64,000 nt of DNA from Bacteroides sp. 43_108 (GCA_001915545.1 MNQS01000105.1:33707-97706); one strand, 5' to 3'; counted from the stretch's first letter, positions 13,215 through 24,706 are shown. Numbers and translations are program-made. Notes: generated by a model from the sequence alone, not told the origin.

Positions 13215-16200
13215 CTACAGCTTCATGCCCTTCGGTTCCGTCAGCCCCGGTCTTCCGATAACCAGATGGCTGCGCACGAAGTCCGCGTGCGGGCTTTCCG
13301 TCTGCTGTTCCGTCTGTTTCTTCTCGCTGCCTTGCCGGTTCTCTTCCGTGCTTTCCGGCGTCGGCGGAGCCAGCTCCAGCTGTATCTTGCGGTCCAGTGC
13401 AGCGAGTTCTGATTTAAGCTGTTTCAGCTCGTCCTCCTTCTTCCATGTCTTTCCGGCAATCTCCTGCAACTGCGGGATTTCACGCTCCAGCGTGGCGATC
13501 TTTTCCTTGTACTGGTCGATGATGCCCGGTATCCTTTCCAGTGCGTTCAGGAAATTCGTGGCGGCGGCATGTGTGTCAGCCATTGCCAGATGCCCGTTGT
13601 TGTAGGTGTACTTGTAATTGCCTTCTATGACAAAGCGGTTGTCGATAAACTCCAGACCTTCTTTGAGCGTCCTTTCGCTGACCACCTTGATGGGGAAGCC
13701 GTACAGTTCGCCCACACGCTTGTACTGTCCGCCGGTCGTGGCGTTCTTCGCTATCTCCTGCAGGCGTTTGCCGATGGATTTTTCATCCGTCTGTTCCAGT
13801 CCGTCCACCCGTATCGGATTCAGGCGGTTGCCGTCCATGTCGGTCTGTACCGCTGCCGTAAACTTTTCCCAGTCTTCCGTCATACCCCTGGCTTTCTCTG
13901 TCGAGTCGGACAATGTGGCGGTTTTGGATTCAAGTTTCCGTTCGGTTTCGCGTCTGCCCTTGTTGAACGATTTGCGTTCACCCTCCAGCGAGGCTATCTT
14001 TTTCTCCAGCTTCGCCTTCTCCAGCAGGTCGGTGTTTCCCGACAGTATCGCCATGTATTCCGAAAAATTCATGCCCGATTTCTCGTCCATCGCTCCCTCG
14101 TCTATGGTTCTCGCGCCCATTGCGCCGCTCTTCAGCTGACTGATGAACGTCTGCTTGCAGTGCAGCAGGTTGAACTTGTACGAATCCAGTGATTTTTCCA
14201 CCGCATAGATGATGACATCCACATTATTGCCGGCAAAATGCTTGGCGATCTCGTTTCCCGCACGCACACCACGCCCGTCACGCTGTGCAAGGTCGGACGG
14301 GCGCCACGGTGTGTCAAGATGATGGATGGCCACACATCGTTTCTGTGCGTTCACACCCGTACCCAGCATACTCGTCGAGCCGAACAGTACACGCACCGAA
14401 CCTTCATTCATGGCGGCAATCACCGCCTTGCGTGCCTTTTCCGTCTTGCACTCCTGTATGAACCGGATTTCCTGTGCCGGTATGCCGTGGTCCTCCATCA
14501 GCTTGAGCTTGATTTCGCTGTACACGTTCCAGCCTTCTCCCGTCTGGTAGGTTCCCAGATCCGAAAACACGAACTGCGTTCCTTTCTGTGCTTCATACCT
14601 GCGGTAGTATTCCGCTATCATCCTTGCGCAGTGGCTCGCTTTGTTGTCCGGGTGGTCTTCATATTCCGGGTCTATCATACGCATGTCCAGTGCCATCTTC
14701 CTTGCGTAGTCCGTGGCGATGAGCATCTTCGCCTTTTCCTCCGTTTCCGACAGTTTTCCGCGTCCCAGCAGTGTGGCGTCGCCCGTCTTGGCAAATTCCA
14801 TAAGCTGTTTGATGAAATATTCCTGGTCGGGCGTGGGCGGTATGTTGTGCAGTATCTCGTTCTTGTGCGGACGGTCCACGCCCACATCCTCCGCCGTGCG
14901 GTAGTCCGTGATTTCGTTGTAGAACGCCGCCAGCTCCGGCACTTTGATGAAGTAGCGGAAGCGTTCCTTCTGCACGATGTTATTCGTCACATTGAACTCG
15001 AAATCCGTCGTCTTCTTGGCGAAGATTGCCGCCCATGCGTCAAAGCATCGGATATCCTGCCTTTCCAGCTCCTTCGGACGCAGATACTTGAAAAGCAGGT
15101 ACAGCTCCGTCAGCGAGTTGCTGATGGTCGTGCCCGACAGGAACGTCGCTCCCAGATCTTTTCCCGTCCGCTCCTGAATGGTGCGGATGGCAAACAGCAG
15201 GTTCAGTGCCTTCTGGCTGCCTTCCGAGTTTCCCAGCCCCGCCACACGGTCATGCCTTGTGTTGAACGTCAGGTTCTTGAACTGGTGCGACTCGTCTATG
15301 AAAATATGGTCGATGCCCATCTGCCTGAAGTCCACCACATCGTCCGTCCTCGACTTTATCGCATGTTCCACCTTCTCCAGCTTGGCTTGCAGGTTGAACT
15401 TGCGTTTCTCCAGTCCTCTCAGCATCGCACGCGACACGTCCTTGCCCTGCGAGCGCAGCACTTCCAGATTTTCCTCCACCGTATCCAGCTCTGCCTGCAG
15501 GATGCGTTGTTGCAGTTCCGGCGACTGCGGGATTTTTCCGAACTGGTCATGCGACATGATGATGCAGTCATAGTCATTGTTCTTGATGTTGTTGAAGAAC
15601 CGAACGCGGTTGGCAGCTGAAAAGTCCTTTTCCGAGGCATACAGGATACGTGCGTTCGGATAGGCCGTCTGATAGGTCGCCGCAATTTCGGAGACATTCG
15701 CCTTCAGCCCGATAATCATCGGTTTGTGGGCAAGCCGGAGACGTTTCATTTCATGTGCTGCGATGCACATGATCAGCGTCTTGCCGGTTCCCACCTCATG
15801 GTCGCAGATCCCGCCTCCGTTCTGTTTCAGCATCCAGACACAATCCTTCTGCGATGGGTAGATGCTTTTCACGCCCCGGCTTTCCAGCCCCTTCATGTTC
15901 AGGTCGGGAAATGTCTGGTGCGAGCCGTCATATTTCGGTCGAACGAAGCAGTTGAACTTCCGGTTATACATGGTCGTCAGACGCTCCTTGAACTGTGGCG
16001 ACTGTTCCTCCAGCCACTCAGTAAAGCCGTTGCGGATTTCGTCAATCTTTGCGTTGGCGAGCTGGATGCCCTCACTGTCGCGTGCCTTGATGTCGTTTCC
16101 GTTCTCGTCCTCGCCGACCTTCTTCATCATGTCGGGGCAGGTGTTGTGCAGAGCGTGTTTCAGCAGACTCATGCCGTCATAGTTCCGGTAATAGCCCTTT

Positions 16201-19109
16201 ACACAGAACTCCTCCCATATTTTCATGTTCTTGTAGGCACATGCCACCGAAAACTCGTCAAGGCTCGGCGAATAGGAGATTTTCACTTCCGTGTCAAACA
16301 GATGGCTCATGTAGGCGGCATAGATGCCTGTCGGAATCCATCGCTCGCCGAAATTGAAGTCCAGTTCCTCAAAACCGATACGCTGCGGCGTGGCGGCTTT
16401 CAGGGCTTCAAGAGACTGCTCCGCATCCGCAAGCCGCTCATGTCCGGGATGGTCGTTTATCCATTCTTCCACACGCTCCGCCTTGTCTATCACGTTTCCG
16501 GCAATGAATCGGTCCTTTATCTCATAGCCCGAAACAAGCGGGTTGTAATAGATACGTCCCTGCAGGGCTCCGAGCAGTTCCTCTTCCGTGCTGTCGGTAA
16601 TGGCACGCATGAAGTCGAGGTCTATGCCGCCATATCTGTTGAGCGAGGCGGACAGGGCTTCTTCGGGCGACCCGGCATTGACATATGTTTCCACCGAAAA
16701 GGAAACGGGACGCTCGAAAATGTCCGCCTTCACGAATTTCCCCTCTTCGGCACGTTCCAGTGCAAGGACGTCACGCCCGGAGGCATCCATCATCAGAAGT
16801 TTTGCATTCTGTCTGGCGTTCAGGTTACCGTAACGCATCACGAACTCGTCATAGGACACGTTCAGGTATTCACGCTGACGGCTGTCCTCCGTCCGGTTTT
16901 CCGCCTCATTCCGGTACAGGCGTTCATAGGCGTCACGGATGGATATATACAGCAGGGCCTTTTCCTTCTGGTAGCCTTTCAGGTCAAGCGGGTGGAAGGT
17001 GGCTCCATAGGGGGTGATGTCCCTCAGATACCCGACGGCGGTCCCTTCCGCCACCATTGAGCCGTCACGGTGATGGGCTTCCACCGTCCCGCTGTACGGG
17101 TGCGGTGTCAGGTCGGCAGCTTCCTCCTTGGCAGGTTTCGTATCATATTCCGGGAACAGCGAAGCGGAAGTTGTTCCCGTCTGTCCGGACTGTACGGACG
17201 GATTCTCAGCCGTAGCGGTCATGCCTTCCGGCAATGGGCTTTCATCTTCCGGCGCCTGTTCTGACCCGTGTGTCATGTCAGCCTGCTGCACCGGCCGGGA
17301 ATCCGACGATGGCACAAACGCTGGGTCGAGGGTGTCCTTCATGCCGGACTTTGCAAGCAGTTCCTGTCTGTGTTTCTCCGCCTCATGCCTGAGCTGAATA
17401 CGCACTTCGGGGGTAAGGTGCATCATGGTTTCGTAAAAACCGTTGATGGGCGGGTTTTCCTCCCAGTCTATATCCGCATATATGTCGTCCGGATGGGCCT
17501 GGGCTGCCGTTTCTTTGGATTCTGCATCTTCCGTTTTCACATCTTCCGTCTTTTCACCTTCAGTCTCCTTTTGCGGGGAAACGGCGGCTGCACCTGCCGT
17601 TTCACCCGTAACCTTCGGCGTAACCTGTGCCTGTTTCTTGCCGTTCTTGTCCTTTGACTTGGCTGCGGACTTTTTCTTTTTGCCCGAAAGGGCCTGATTG
17701 CGTTCCTCTTCCGTATATTCCCACAGGTCAAAGAGTGTCAGCTGCACGGTTGGAGCCTGTTCCGGCTCATGCGTCCCGGTCTCCTGTCTTTCCGTAACCG
17801 GTTGTGCCTTTTCTTCTGTCGCTGCATCCCTGTTCTCCGGTTGCTGCCGGACGGGGTCAGGTTCGGGAACTGACCTTTCCGCCTTCACTGTTTCAGTTTC
17901 CGGCATGGAGATGCTCATGGCGGATTGTACGGTCTGTTCCGCTGCTGTCCTGCGTCCATGATAAAGTTCCATGTCCAGACGTTTGCGCAAGTCCTCCGCA
18001 AGCATCCTGCCCAGGTCTGCCGCAATACCTTCCACACCTCCGCTGTGCGTATATATCATGGCGGGCTTTCCGTACGGGTCGGTACCCCTCTTCGCATCGG
18101 TATGTACGATACGTTCCGTGTGGTAGGCGAAATAGGCGTTCTCCGTCAGTCCGCCGTTATGTTCCGTCTGTATGATGGTCAGTACCCTCTCTTCCTGTGT
18201 CAGTTCCTTCTTTTGCAGGTCTTTTTGCAGGATGATCAGGTCGCTGCCGGCTTCCGTGCCCGCATTGTCGGTGAACAGGTTGTTGGGCAGGCGGATTGCC
18301 GATACCAGATTCGCCTTGCTGAACATCTCGTTCCTGACGGATACCTTCGAGCTGTTCAATACCCCCTGCGAGGTGATGAACGCCACGATGCCGCCGTCAC
18401 GCACCGCATCCAGACCTTTCAGGAAGAAATAGTCATGGATGGCTTTCTGTGCCGAACGTCTGCCAAAGGATGCGCTGCGGCTGAACTCCGCATCGAACAC
18501 TCCGAAATCCCCGAAAGGGATATTGGAGATGGCAAGGTCAAAATGGTTCAGAAACGGCTTTTCGATTTTCTCGAAACCCATCGTGCGGATTTTCTGTTCC
18601 GGGTAAAGACAGCCCAGCAGCTTGCCCGTCAGCAGGTCCTTCTCGAAAGCCATCACATCCGCCTGCGGCTGGTATTGCAGCACCGCATCCACGAAAGCGC
18701 CCGTCCCGGCGGACGGTTCCAGTACGCGGTCGGGACGCACCTTGCGGTCATACAGGGCTTCCGTTATTGCACCCGTAACCTCCGCCGGCGTATAGAAGGC
18801 TGTCAATACCGATGATTTCAGCGAGTCCACATAACTTTTGTATTCCCTTTCATCCCGGCTGTTCTCACGGATCAGCCGGTGCAGTTCGATGGTCGGGGCA
18901 AACAGGTCGAGGTCAGATTTCGCCCAATGGACGGCATCCGTCAGTTCTCTGGCGGGATTCAGTATGCACTTCAGTCCTCCGAAGCCGCAATACCTTTCCA
19001 GCAGCACACGTTCACGCGCGGTGGGCGTGCGCTGTTCCTTCTCCAGTGTGAATGCCGTCCGTATCGCCTCGATGTTGTCGCGCAGTTTCTGCTTGCGGTT
19101 AAATGCCAT
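13215..19109 (-). CDS. Giant N6-adenine methylase / SNF2-type helicase fusion
   Basis: The 1964-residue protein begins with an N6-adenine methyltransferase domain (motif [15 protein letters not shown] near residue 140, motif IV SNIPFGD near residue 195). A long low-complexity Glu/Pro/Thr linker (about 400-680) follows. It then has a superfamily 2 helicase domain: Walker [10 protein letters not shown] near residue 1125, DESH box, and a motif VI-like [14 protein letters not shown] near residue 1600. A coiled-coil tail completes it. Proteins of this build occur in Bacteroidales conjugative elements and resemble phage DarB-type anti-restriction proteins. A role in protecting incoming element DNA is inferred. 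It overlaps the end of the DUF1896 gene by 11 bases, so the two are translationally coupled. Confidence 0.9.
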   Translation of the reverse strand: MAFNRKQKLRDNIEAIRTAFTLEKEQRTPTARERVLLERYCGFGGLKCILNPARELTDAVHWAKSDLDLFAPTIELHRLIRENSRDEREYKSYVDSLKSSVLTAFYTPAEVTGAITEALYDRKVRPDRVLEPSAGTGAFVDAVLQYQPQADVMAFEKDLLTGKLLGCLYPEQKIRTMGFEKIEKPFLNHFDLAISNIPFGDFGVFDAEFSRSASFGRRSAQKAIHDYFFLKGLDAVRDGGIVAFITSQGVLNSSKVSVRNEMFSKANLVSAIRLPNNLFTDNAGTEAGSDLIILQKDLQKKELTQEERVLTIIQTEHNGGLTENAYFAYHTERIVHTDAKRGTDPYGKPAMIYTHSGGVEGIAADLGRMLAEDLRKRLDMELYHGRRTAAEQTVQSAMSISMPETETVKAERSVPEPDPVRQQPENRDAATEEKAQPVTERQETGTHEPEQAPTVQLTLFDLWEYTEEERNQALSGKKKKSAAKSKDKNGKKQAQVTPKVTGETAGAAAVSPQKETEGEKTEDVKTEDAESKETAAQAHPDDIYADIDWEENPPINGFYETMMHLTPEVRIQLRHEAEKHRQELLAKSGMKDTLDPAFVPSSDSRPVQQADMTHGSEQAPEDESPLPEGMTATAENPSVQSGQTGTTSASLFPEYDTKPAKEEAADLTPHPYSGTVEAHHRDGSMVAEGTAVGYLRDITPYGATFHPLDLKGYQKEKALLYISIRDAYERLYRNEAENRTEDSRQREYLNVSYDEFVMRYGNLNARQNAKLLMMDASGRDVLALERAEEGKFVKADIFERPVSFSVETYVNAGSPEEALSASLNRYGGIDLDFMRAITDSTEEELLGALQGRIYYNPLVSGYEIKDRFIAGNVIDKAERVEEWINDHPGHERLADAEQSLEALKAATPQRIGFEELDFNFGERWIPTGIYAAYMSHLFDTEVKISYSPSLDEFSVACAYKNMKIWEEFCVKGYYRNYDGMSLLKHALHNTCPDMMKKVGEDENGNDIKARDSEGIQLANAKIDEIRNGFTEWLEEQSPQFKERLTTMYNRKFNCFVRPKYDGSHQTFPDLNMKGLESRGVKSIYPSQKDCVWMLKQNGGGICDHEVGTGKTLIMCIAAHEMKRLRLAHKPMIIGLKANVSEIAATYQTAYPNARILYASEKDFSAANRVRFFNNIKNNDYDCIIMSHDQFGKIPQSPELQQRILQAELDTVEENLEVLRSQGKDVSRAMLRGLEKRKFNLQAKLEKVEHAIKSRTDDVVDFRQMGIDHIFIDESHQFKNLTFNTRHDRVAGLGNSEGSQKALNLLFAIRTIQERTGKDLGATFLSGTTISNSLTELYLLFKYLRPKELERQDIRCFDAWAAIFAKKTTDFEFNVTNNIVQKERFRYFIKVPELAAFYNEITDYRTAEDVGVDRPHKNEILHNIPPTPDQEYFIKQLMEFAKTGDATLLGRGKLSETEEKAKMLIATDYARKMALDMRMIDPEYEDHPDNKASHCARMIAEYYRRYEAQKGTQFVFSDLGTYQTGEGWNVYSEIKLKLMEDHGIPAQEIRFIQECKTEKARKAVIAAMNEGSVRVLFGSTSMLGTGVNAQKRCVAIHHLDTPWRPSDLAQRDGRGVRAGNEIAKHFAGNNVDVIIYAVEKSLDSYKFNLLHCKQTFISQLKSGAMGARTIDEGAMDEKSGMNFSEYMAILSGNTDLLEKAKLEKKIASLEGERKSFNKGRRETERKLESKTATLSDSTEKARGMTEDWEKFTAAVQTDMDGNRLNPIRVDGLEQTDEKSIGKRLQEIAKNATTGGQYKRVGELYGFPIKVVSERTLKEGLEFIDNRFVIEGNYKYTYNNGHLAMADTHAAATNFLNALERIPGIIDQYKEKIATLEREIPQLQEIAGKTWKKEDELKQLKSELAALDRKIQLELAPPTPESTEENRQGSEKKQTEQQTESPHADFVRSHLVIGRPGLTEPKGMKL

Positions 19110-19545
19110 ACTCCCTCAGGTAAAGGACGACGGCTCCCGTCAGCTCCGTATAGAGCAGGTCATAGTCGGACGACAGGGCGAACTGGTCGTCTGACAGGTC
19201 GTAAATGGAGAATACGTTGCCCACAAGCGGCAGCAGTTTCTCTACGAAGCCCTCACGCGCGTCTTCCGGAATCTCTTCATGAAACTCGCTTTCCACGACT
19301 TCACGCAGGATGGCGTATCGGGAATAGTGCAGGCCGTGGACGAGCGTGGACATGGCAATCTCCTGCGCACCGTCGGGAGTGTACCCCTCAAGCCTTGCAC
19401 GCTCATAGGCTTCTGCGGCTTCATCGGCACGCGCCTTCACGAAGGCGGCATCGGAAGCCTGTTCAAACTTGTTTTCCTTGAGATAGTTCAGCAGATACAG
19501 ACCGTAATAGGAAAGTTCGGTCTGTTCAAGATTCTTCTTGTTCAT
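19099..19545 (-). CDS. DUF1896 family protein
   Basis: The start is placed at ATG 19543-19545 ([15 protein letters not shown]); the frame is open further upstream, but that part covers an inverted repeat. The 148-residue acidic, helical protein ([32 protein letters not shown]...) matches the DUF1896 proteins that accompany the methylase/helicase in Bacteroidales elements. Function is not known. The motif CACTAAATCC lies 10 bases upstream. Confidence 0.85.
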   Translation of the reverse strand: MNKKNLEQTELSYYGLYLLNYLKENKFEQASDAAFVKARADEAAEAYERARLEGYTPDGAQEIAMSTLVHGLHYSRYAILREVVESEFHEEIPEDAREGFVEKLLPLVGNVFSIYDLSDDQFALSSDYDLLYTELTGAVVLYLREYGI

Positions 19546-19554
19546 TTTTACAAT

Positions 19555-19642
19555 GGATTTAGTGATTTGACAAATGTCCGGATATACGGGGAAGGGGAAG
19601 AAAAAGGCACCCGGTATCCCTCCGAGTGCCACCACTAAATCC
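19555..19642. repeat. Inverted CACTAAATCC pair with inner inverted repeat
   Basis: GGATTTAGTG (19555-19564) and CACTAAATCC (19633-19642) form 10-bp inverted repeats. Inside them GGATATACGGGG and CCCGGTATCC form a second, imperfect pair. The left copy reads toward the DUF1896 start. The same decamer recurs upstream of the topoisomerase gene (21898-21908) and of the HTH gene at 24737. Confidence 0.65.
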
Positions 19643-19772
19643 AAAGTCTTGATCAGTATGATGATTTATGAACCTTGAATCAGTGGCAAAGGTAGTCCAA
19701 TCCGGATGAAATACGAAATAATTTCCGCTGATAATTCATCCGAAAGGCGGATTACCCCTTACTTCCCATTCC

Positions 19773-21863
19773 TCACTTTCTCTTTTTGGCGGATGCCGCA
19801 CCGTCCTTTCTTTCCGGAAAGACAAAACCGGTGTTGAAGTCGGCATCAAAGACCAGGGCGGCATCGAAACGCTTGCCCTGCTTGTTTTTGAATCCCTTCA
19901 GGACACCCGTCTTTCCCTTTGTCAGCAGTTCCCTGATTTCATCGTCGGTAAGCATCCTGTTGGCTTTCAGCCTGAATATGGGCAGGCCGCATTCCGTGTT
20001 GTCGCATCGTACCACCTTGCCGAAGAACTGCATCCTGCCCGTTCCGCACTTGGGACACGTGCAGTCGGAATCCTTTTTCCCGAACAGCTTTTCGCACGAC
20101 AGCAGTTCTGAGGTGATGGACGTCGCATATTCCTCAATCTCCTTGCGGAACTTTCCGGCAGGTACCTCTCCGCGTTCGATGCACGCCAGTTCCTTTTCCC
20201 ATTCGCCGGTCATGGCTACGTCGGCAATGCGCATGGTCTTGACAATGGAATAGAGGGCAAGCCCTTTTTCTGTGGGCACAAGGCATTTCTTCTGCCTTGT
20301 CACATATTCGCGGGCAAAGAGCGTTTCAATGACGGAGGCACGGGTGGCGGGAGTTCCGATACCGCAGTCCTTCAGTGCCTGACGCAGTTCCTCGTCCTCG
20401 ATTTCCCTGCCGGCCGTTTCCATCGCCGAGAGCAGGGTGGCTTCCGTATGGAGAGGCTTGGGCTTGGTCTTTCCTTCGGTCATGGAACAGCCGCTAAGGT
20501 GCAGCAGTTCCCCTTCTTTCCAGTCCGGAAGTATCGTCTCTTCCTGTTCTTCCTTGCAGACGGCACGCCATCCGGCCTGTTTCACTACATGACCTTTGGT
20601 TGAGAACACCACACCGGAACATTCCACCGTGACGGCTGTCACGTCCTTCACGCATTTTTCCGAAAAGGCTTCTATCATGCGTCCCGCTATCAGATGGTAC
20701 ACCTTGCTTTCATCTTCGGAAAGGAACAGGGGCTTTTCTCCCGTAACCAGCAGTGCGTGATGGTCTGTTACCTTGCTGTCATCAACGCTTCTTCGGGTAG
20801 GCTCCGGCTTTTGCGGGATTTTGCCGCTCCATTGTGAGAGCCTGCCGATGAAAGCCAGCAGTTTTGGTATTTCCGCAAAGACATCTTCCGGGATGTATCG
20901 GCTGCCGGTTCGGGGATAAGTGACGAGTTTCTTCTCATAAAGTTTCTGCGTGATGTCGAGTGTTTGCTCTGCCGTGAACCCGTACTTCGTGTTCGCATCC
21001 TTCTGGAGTGTGGTCAGGTCATACAGAAGCGGTGTTTCTTCGATTTTCTCCTTTCGTTCGACTTTCACGACAGTAGCCGTGTTGCTCTCCTTTACATTAT
21101 TATATAGGGCTGTTGCGGTTGCCTTGTCCTTCCATTTCTCCACCGACGGCATTTTCACGACTCCGTCACTGTCCTGTACTTTTGCAGAGATATGCAGCTG
21201 CCAGAAGGCTTCGGGGGTGAAACGGCGGTTTTCCCAATAACGTTCACAGATCATCGCCAGTGTCGGCGTCTGGACACGTCCCACCGAGTAGGTTCCGCGT
21301 CCGGCTGCGATGGACAGTGCCTGCGTTCCGTTTATCCCCACCAGCCAGTCGGCTTCACTTCGGGCTTTGGCGGCATGGTAAAGGTTGTCATACTTGCTTC
21401 CGTCTTCAAGTTTTTTCAGTCCCTCACGGATAGCCTTGTCCGTCAGGCTGCTTATCCACAGACGCACGAACGGGACCGTACAGCCGATATAATGATAGAG
21501 GTATCGGAATATCAGCTCACCCTCGCGGCCGGCATCGGTCGCCACAATAATCTGCTCGCTGTCCTTGAACAGTCTGGTGATGATTTTTATCTGGGCGACC
21601 ACGCTGCTGTCCGCCTTGTATCCTTTTTCCGTCCTTACCTGTCGGGGAACAAGCGTGAAGGTTTCGGGAATGATGGGCAGGTTGCTGCGTACAAAGCCGT
21701 GCAGGTTGTATTCTTCCGGCATGGCGGGCTGGACAAGATGTCCGAATGCCCATGTCACATTATAACCGTTTCCAGTCAGATAACCTTCCTCTCGCTTGCC
21801 GGCACCCACGATGCGGGCGATTTCACGTGCCACACTGGGCTTTTCTGCTATGATTGTTTTCAT
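19773..21863 (-). CDS. topB: DNA topoisomerase III-like (type IA) protein
   Basis: The 696-residue product begins with the Toprim fold (MKTIIAEKPSVAREIARIVG; acidic DAGREGELI near residue 115). It carries the catalytic-tyrosine region YPRTGSRYIPED near residue 315 and ends with a zinc-finger module (CTCPKCGTGRMQF, then CDNTECG near residue 640). It relaxes or decatenates single-strand-containing DNA. Homologues are standard cargo of Bacteroidales conjugative elements, where they are linked to excision or transfer. It lies in the backbone operon between DUF3945 and DUF1896 genes. Confidence 0.92.
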   Translation of the reverse strand: MKTIIAEKPSVAREIARIVGAGKREEGYLTGNGYNVTWAFGHLVQPAMPEEYNLHGFVRSNLPIIPETFTLVPRQVRTEKGYKADSSVVAQIKIITRLFKDSEQIIVATDAGREGELIFRYLYHYIGCTVPFVRLWISSLTDKAIREGLKKLEDGSKYDNLYHAAKARSEADWLVGINGTQALSIAAGRGTYSVGRVQTPTLAMICERYWENRRFTPEAFWQLHISAKVQDSDGVVKMPSVEKWKDKATATALYNNVKESNTATVVKVERKEKIEETPLLYDLTTLQKDANTKYGFTAEQTLDITQKLYEKKLVTYPRTGSRYIPEDVFAEIPKLLAFIGRLSQWSGKIPQKPEPTRRSVDDSKVTDHHALLVTGEKPLFLSEDESKVYHLIAGRMIEAFSEKCVKDVTAVTVECSGVVFSTKGHVVKQAGWRAVCKEEQEETILPDWKEGELLHLSGCSMTEGKTKPKPLHTEATLLSAMETAGREIEDEELRQALKDCGIGTPATRASVIETLFAREYVTRQKKCLVPTEKGLALYSIVKTMRIADVAMTGEWEKELACIERGEVPAGKFRKEIEEYATSITSELLSCEKLFGKKDSDCTCPKCGTGRMQFFGKVVRCDNTECGLPIFRLKANRMLTDDEIRELLTKGKTGVLKGFKNKQGKRFDAALVFDADFNTGFVFPERKDGAASAKKRK

Positions 21864-21897
21864 ACTGATTTGTTTTGATTCTATTTTTTATGTTTTT

Positions 21898-21908
21898 GGA
21901 TTTAGTGG
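21898..21908 (-). promoter_or_regulatory. CCACTAAATCC motif upstream of topB
   Basis: This is an exact 11-base match, in minus-strand orientation, to the motif before 24737. It lies 35 bases before the topB start, inside the 55-bp gap after the DUF3945 gene. Role unknown. Confidence 0.5.
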
Positions 21909-21918
21909 TGTGCGGGGA

Positions 21919-23472
21919 CTATACCTTCATGCCTTTGTTTTTCTTGGGCTTTTCCTGCTGCTGCTTCTGTGCGTCATCCTTCGGGGCTGACTGTCCCTGC
22001 TGCAGCGGCTCTTTGATGTTCTTGGTCGCTTCGTTCGTCTTGCCCTCGCTGTTTACGGCTACCTGTGTCCGGCTTTCGTTCGACGGGGCGACTTTCTGGG
22101 CATTGTCCGGATTTTCATCGTAGCGGTACGGGCGTCCCTTTTCCGGATTGAACTTGACATACATGATGGCGTGCTGCCCCTGCTTGTCCGTCACGTTCTC
22201 CAGTCTGATGGTCTTGCCTGCCTTGTAGTCCGCCTGCTGCTGTTCCGTCAGGGGCTTGCCGCACCATTTGGTGATGCCGCGGATGCTGCCGTCCTCGTTC
22301 GTCCATGTGTTCCTTTTCTGCTGCTTCGCATCCTGCTTTTCAGCGTCGTTCATGTCCGGTTCCAGTTCCGGCAGTTCCGTGTTGTCCTGTTTCTGTACGG
22401 TACGCGGGGACTTTCCGGTGCCCGGCACGAACTCGACTCCGCGCTGTTCCACATTCACCTGCAGGGTCGTTACGAACTTCCTTCCGTCATTGCGTTCCAC
22501 CAGCTTGTCTTTTACCGGCAGCCCCGCACGGAGCATTTCCTGCTCCTGTTTGGTGATTTCCGTCTTTCCGATTCTTTCCGGTATGCGTACCTTGCTGGCA
22601 GGGACATCGGTGATTTCGTTCGTCTTGCGGTCAATGCTGATGTACGAGGGGATAATCTCTCCGGTTTCCTTGTCCACAAGGTCAATCACACGCCCCATGT
22701 TGCCGGTAGCCTTCAGGTTCCTTTTGTCATATTCCGAGAACTTGTGTCCTTTGTATTCGTCAAGTTTCTGTTCCTTGCGGATGAAATGCGGTACAAGACC
22801 GATGCTGCCGTCCTCGTTTTTCCTGAATGACAGGCGGGCGTCCAGTTCAAAAGTTTCCTCCCCGAACTTTGGGGACACTTTCACCAGATCCGACTTGCCG
22901 TAGTTGAGCATCTTCTGCAGGTCACCGGACTTTTCAAGCTCCTCACGGTCGATGCCCCATTTCTCTTTCAGTTCCTGCCAGTTGATTGAACTCTCGTCAA
23001 TGGGCTGGTAGCCTTGTCGGGTCTGAGGCTTTTCCTGCGTTTTTTCCTGTTTCTGTTCCATGTTTTCCTGTTTTTGGGTTTCACCCTGTTCCTCTTTCTT
23101 CTCTTTTTTCTCTTCTTCCGCCTGCATCTGATAGGGGAATGTGTCCACCTTGTGCGGGGCAAGGATGTCCTTGTTCTGATAGGGATGCTGCAGCAGGTCC
23201 TTCATCACTCCCAGAAGTGAATCCACCTGATCCGCCGCTATGCGGTAGAAACCGAAGCGGCTGGGTTCCTTGCATTGCCGGAAGAAGTTTTTGAAAAAGT
23301 TATCGAGCATGTCGCCATGCTTGTCGAACAGTAGAAAATCCTTTGCGTTGTCCAGCCTTGCCGGAGTCCGCTTGGGCGAGCCGTCCGCATTAAGGCCGGC
23401 TACCACGCTGATTTCGCCCGTCTTTTCGTCACGGACTATCAGCACGTCCTTTTCGTCGCTTTTCTTTGCCAT
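21919..23472 (-). CDS. DUF4099/DUF3945 domain protein
   Basis: The 517-residue product has an N-terminal DUF4099-like domain (residues about 10-100), a Gln/Glu/Lys-rich linker (about 115-160), and repeated DUF3945-type modules. Two of these are similar: GLPVKDKLVERNDGRKFVTTLQVN and PLTEQQQADYKAGKTIRLENV. A basic tail follows. The family is confined to Bacteroidota mobile elements and has no established function; nucleic-acid binding is a guess. It is part of the minus-strand backbone operon. Confidence 0.87.
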   Translation of the reverse strand: MAKKSDEKDVLIVRDEKTGEISVVAGLNADGSPKRTPARLDNAKDFLLFDKHGDMLDNFFKNFFRQCKEPSRFGFYRIAADQVDSLLGVMKDLLQHPYQNKDILAPHKVDTFPYQMQAEEEKKEKKEEQGETQKQENMEQKQEKTQEKPQTRQGYQPIDESSINWQELKEKWGIDREELEKSGDLQKMLNYGKSDLVKVSPKFGEETFELDARLSFRKNEDGSIGLVPHFIRKEQKLDEYKGHKFSEYDKRNLKATGNMGRVIDLVDKETGEIIPSYISIDRKTNEITDVPASKVRIPERIGKTEITKQEQEMLRAGLPVKDKLVERNDGRKFVTTLQVNVEQRGVEFVPGTGKSPRTVQKQDNTELPELEPDMNDAEKQDAKQQKRNTWTNEDGSIRGITKWCGKPLTEQQQADYKAGKTIRLENVTDKQGQHAIMYVKFNPEKGRPYRYDENPDNAQKVAPSNESRTQVAVNSEGKTNEATKNIKEPLQQGQSAPKDDAQKQQQEKPKKNKGMKV

Positions 23473-23490
23473 TTGAATAATTTTTAATTG

Positions 23491-23847
23491 TTATTTATTA
23501 AAGAAATTATGGATACGAGCCTTGTAGAACTCGACATCGTCCTTCTGGAAGTCCTTTACGTGTTCCGACAGGAATTTCAGCACGTCATCTTCGCTGTAAT
23601 AGGTCTTCTTGCCCAGTATCTTGTAGGGCAGGGCTCCCGTGCTGCGGTAGCGTTGCAGTGACCGTTTGCTTATCTGGAGCAGCAGGCACAGGTCCTGGTT
23701 GTCAAAGAGCCGTATCCTGTCCGGCGTGTGTTCCCGTTTTTCCGGTGCTTTCAGGGCAAGCAGCATCTCGTCCTGACGTTCAAGCCTTTCAAGGATGGTT
23801 TCCATCCACTGCTCAAACAGTTTCTTTGTCAGCAGTTCCATGTTCAT
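23491..23847 (-). CDS. Helix-turn-helix (MerR/excisionase-like) protein
   Basis: The 118-residue product has a predicted coiled N-terminus and a winged HTH (residues about 48-95; LCLLLQISKRSLQRYRSTGALPYKILGKKTYYSEDDVLKFL). That is the excisionase/MerR-type fold common in Bacteroidales elements. Its ATG overlaps the stop of the next HTH gene by 4 bases (23844-23847). A regulatory or excision role is inferred. Confidence 0.87.
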   Translation of the reverse strand: MNMELLTKKLFEQWMETILERLERQDEMLLALKAPEKREHTPDRIRLFDNQDLCLLLQISKRSLQRYRSTGALPYKILGKKTYYSEDDVLKFLSEHVKDFQKDDVEFYKARIHNFFNK

Positions 23848-24206
23848 GTCCTCCTTCCTTTCGGCTGCCTGCCGTTTCCGGTGGGCAGTCTGCTGTTATG
23901 GTGCAGTTCTTCGAGTGTCCTGCCGTCCTCCCGGATGGTATGGGAGTCAAGAATCCTCCGGATTTCCGAGAGCCTGTACTGGCATTTGCGCCGCAGGATC
24001 ACGTATCTGATACGGTGATCATCCCTCATGCGCTGCAAGGTCCGCTTGCTTACGCCCAGTTCTCTGGCGGCTTCATTCGTGTCGAGAAGCCTGTCCGTAT
24101 TTTCACGTTTCATCGCCTCCCTGATTTCACGGACATAGCCGGCCACTTCTGCTATCTGTTCCATCATTGCCTTGTATGCGGAACTTTCCATCGTTATCAC
24201 TTTCAT
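23844..24206 (-). CDS. Helix-turn-helix (excisionase-like) protein
   Basis: The start is placed at ATG 24204-24206 (MKVITMESSAYKAMMEQ). The 120-residue product has an HTH at about residues 42-90 (LLDTNEAARELGVSKRTLQRMRDDHRIRYVILRRKCQYRLSEI) and a basic C-terminus. It is the first gene of the minus-strand backbone operon, divergent from the HTH gene at 24413. The intergenic region carries two small palindromes. Confidence 0.85.
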   Translation of the reverse strand: MKVITMESSAYKAMMEQIAEVAGYVREIREAMKRENTDRLLDTNEAARELGVSKRTLQRMRDDHRIRYVILRRKCQYRLSEIRRILDSHTIREDGRTLEELHHNSRLPTGNGRQPKGRRT

Positions 24207-24412
24207 GTTCTGTCTTTTTTTCTTGTTCCTGCGGCAAAGTTCAGCAATAAACAAAAGGGGCTTTAACAACTCACTACGTGGCTCACGTGAGATTTTTTTG
24301 AGAAATGGCTCCGTTACCCGGACAAACGGCGCAACAAGTTGCCAGTTAGCGGAATATGGAATCTTTTTCCGCCTGCGTCGTTACCTTTGCACGGAACTAA
24401 AATCAAATTCTT
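24207..24412. promoter_or_regulatory. Divergent control region with palindromes
   Basis: The plus-strand promoter TACCTTTG lies at 24382-24389, 24 bases before the HTH gene. A GAACTTTG at 24236-24243 (minus strand) may serve the opposite operon. Perfect palindromes CTCACGTGAG (24282-24291) and GCAAC-AA-GTTGC (24331-24342) lie between them and could bind the HTH proteins encoded on either side. Confidence 0.5.
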
Positions 24413-24706
24413 ATGGAAACGGTATCTATTGAGAAAAAGACCTTCGAGGAACTGATGGCGCAGTGGGACGCCTTTGTGGAAAAAGTGACCGCCTTGCAGC
24501 GCAAGGGGGACGGGAAACGCCTTGCCCGTTGGCTCACGGGCGACGAAGTGTGTAACCGGTTACGGATAAGCCAGCGCACCTTGCAGAAACTGCGTGACAA
24601 GGGATTCATCGGCTATTCACAGATCGGGCACAAGTTCTTTTACAAGCCGGAAGAGGTCAAGCGGCTGATTCCGCTTGTCGGCATAATCCACCCCGGCGGC
24701 AAATAA
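24413..24706 (+). CDS. Helix-turn-helix protein
   Basis: The 97-residue product has a helical start and an excisionase-type HTH at residues about 40-85 (WLTGDEVCNRLRISQRTLQKLRDKGFIGYSQIGHKFFYKPEEVKRLI). It is the first of two plus-strand HTH genes, 30 bases before the second, behind a TACCTTTG promoter. Such paired HTH genes next to the integrase are usual in Bacteroidales elements and probably regulate excision or the backbone operon. Confidence 0.87.
   Translation: METVSIEKKTFEELMAQWDAFVEKVTALQRKGDGKRLARWLTGDEVCNRLRISQRTLQKLRDKGFIGYSQIGHKFFYKPEEVKRLIPLVGIIHPGGK

Noticed and set aside
13218..19050. Long plus-strand open frames opposite the methylase/helicase gene
   Set aside because: They mirror the codon pattern of the real minus-strand gene; their products are low-complexity (His, Arg, Ser, Val rich) with no domains.
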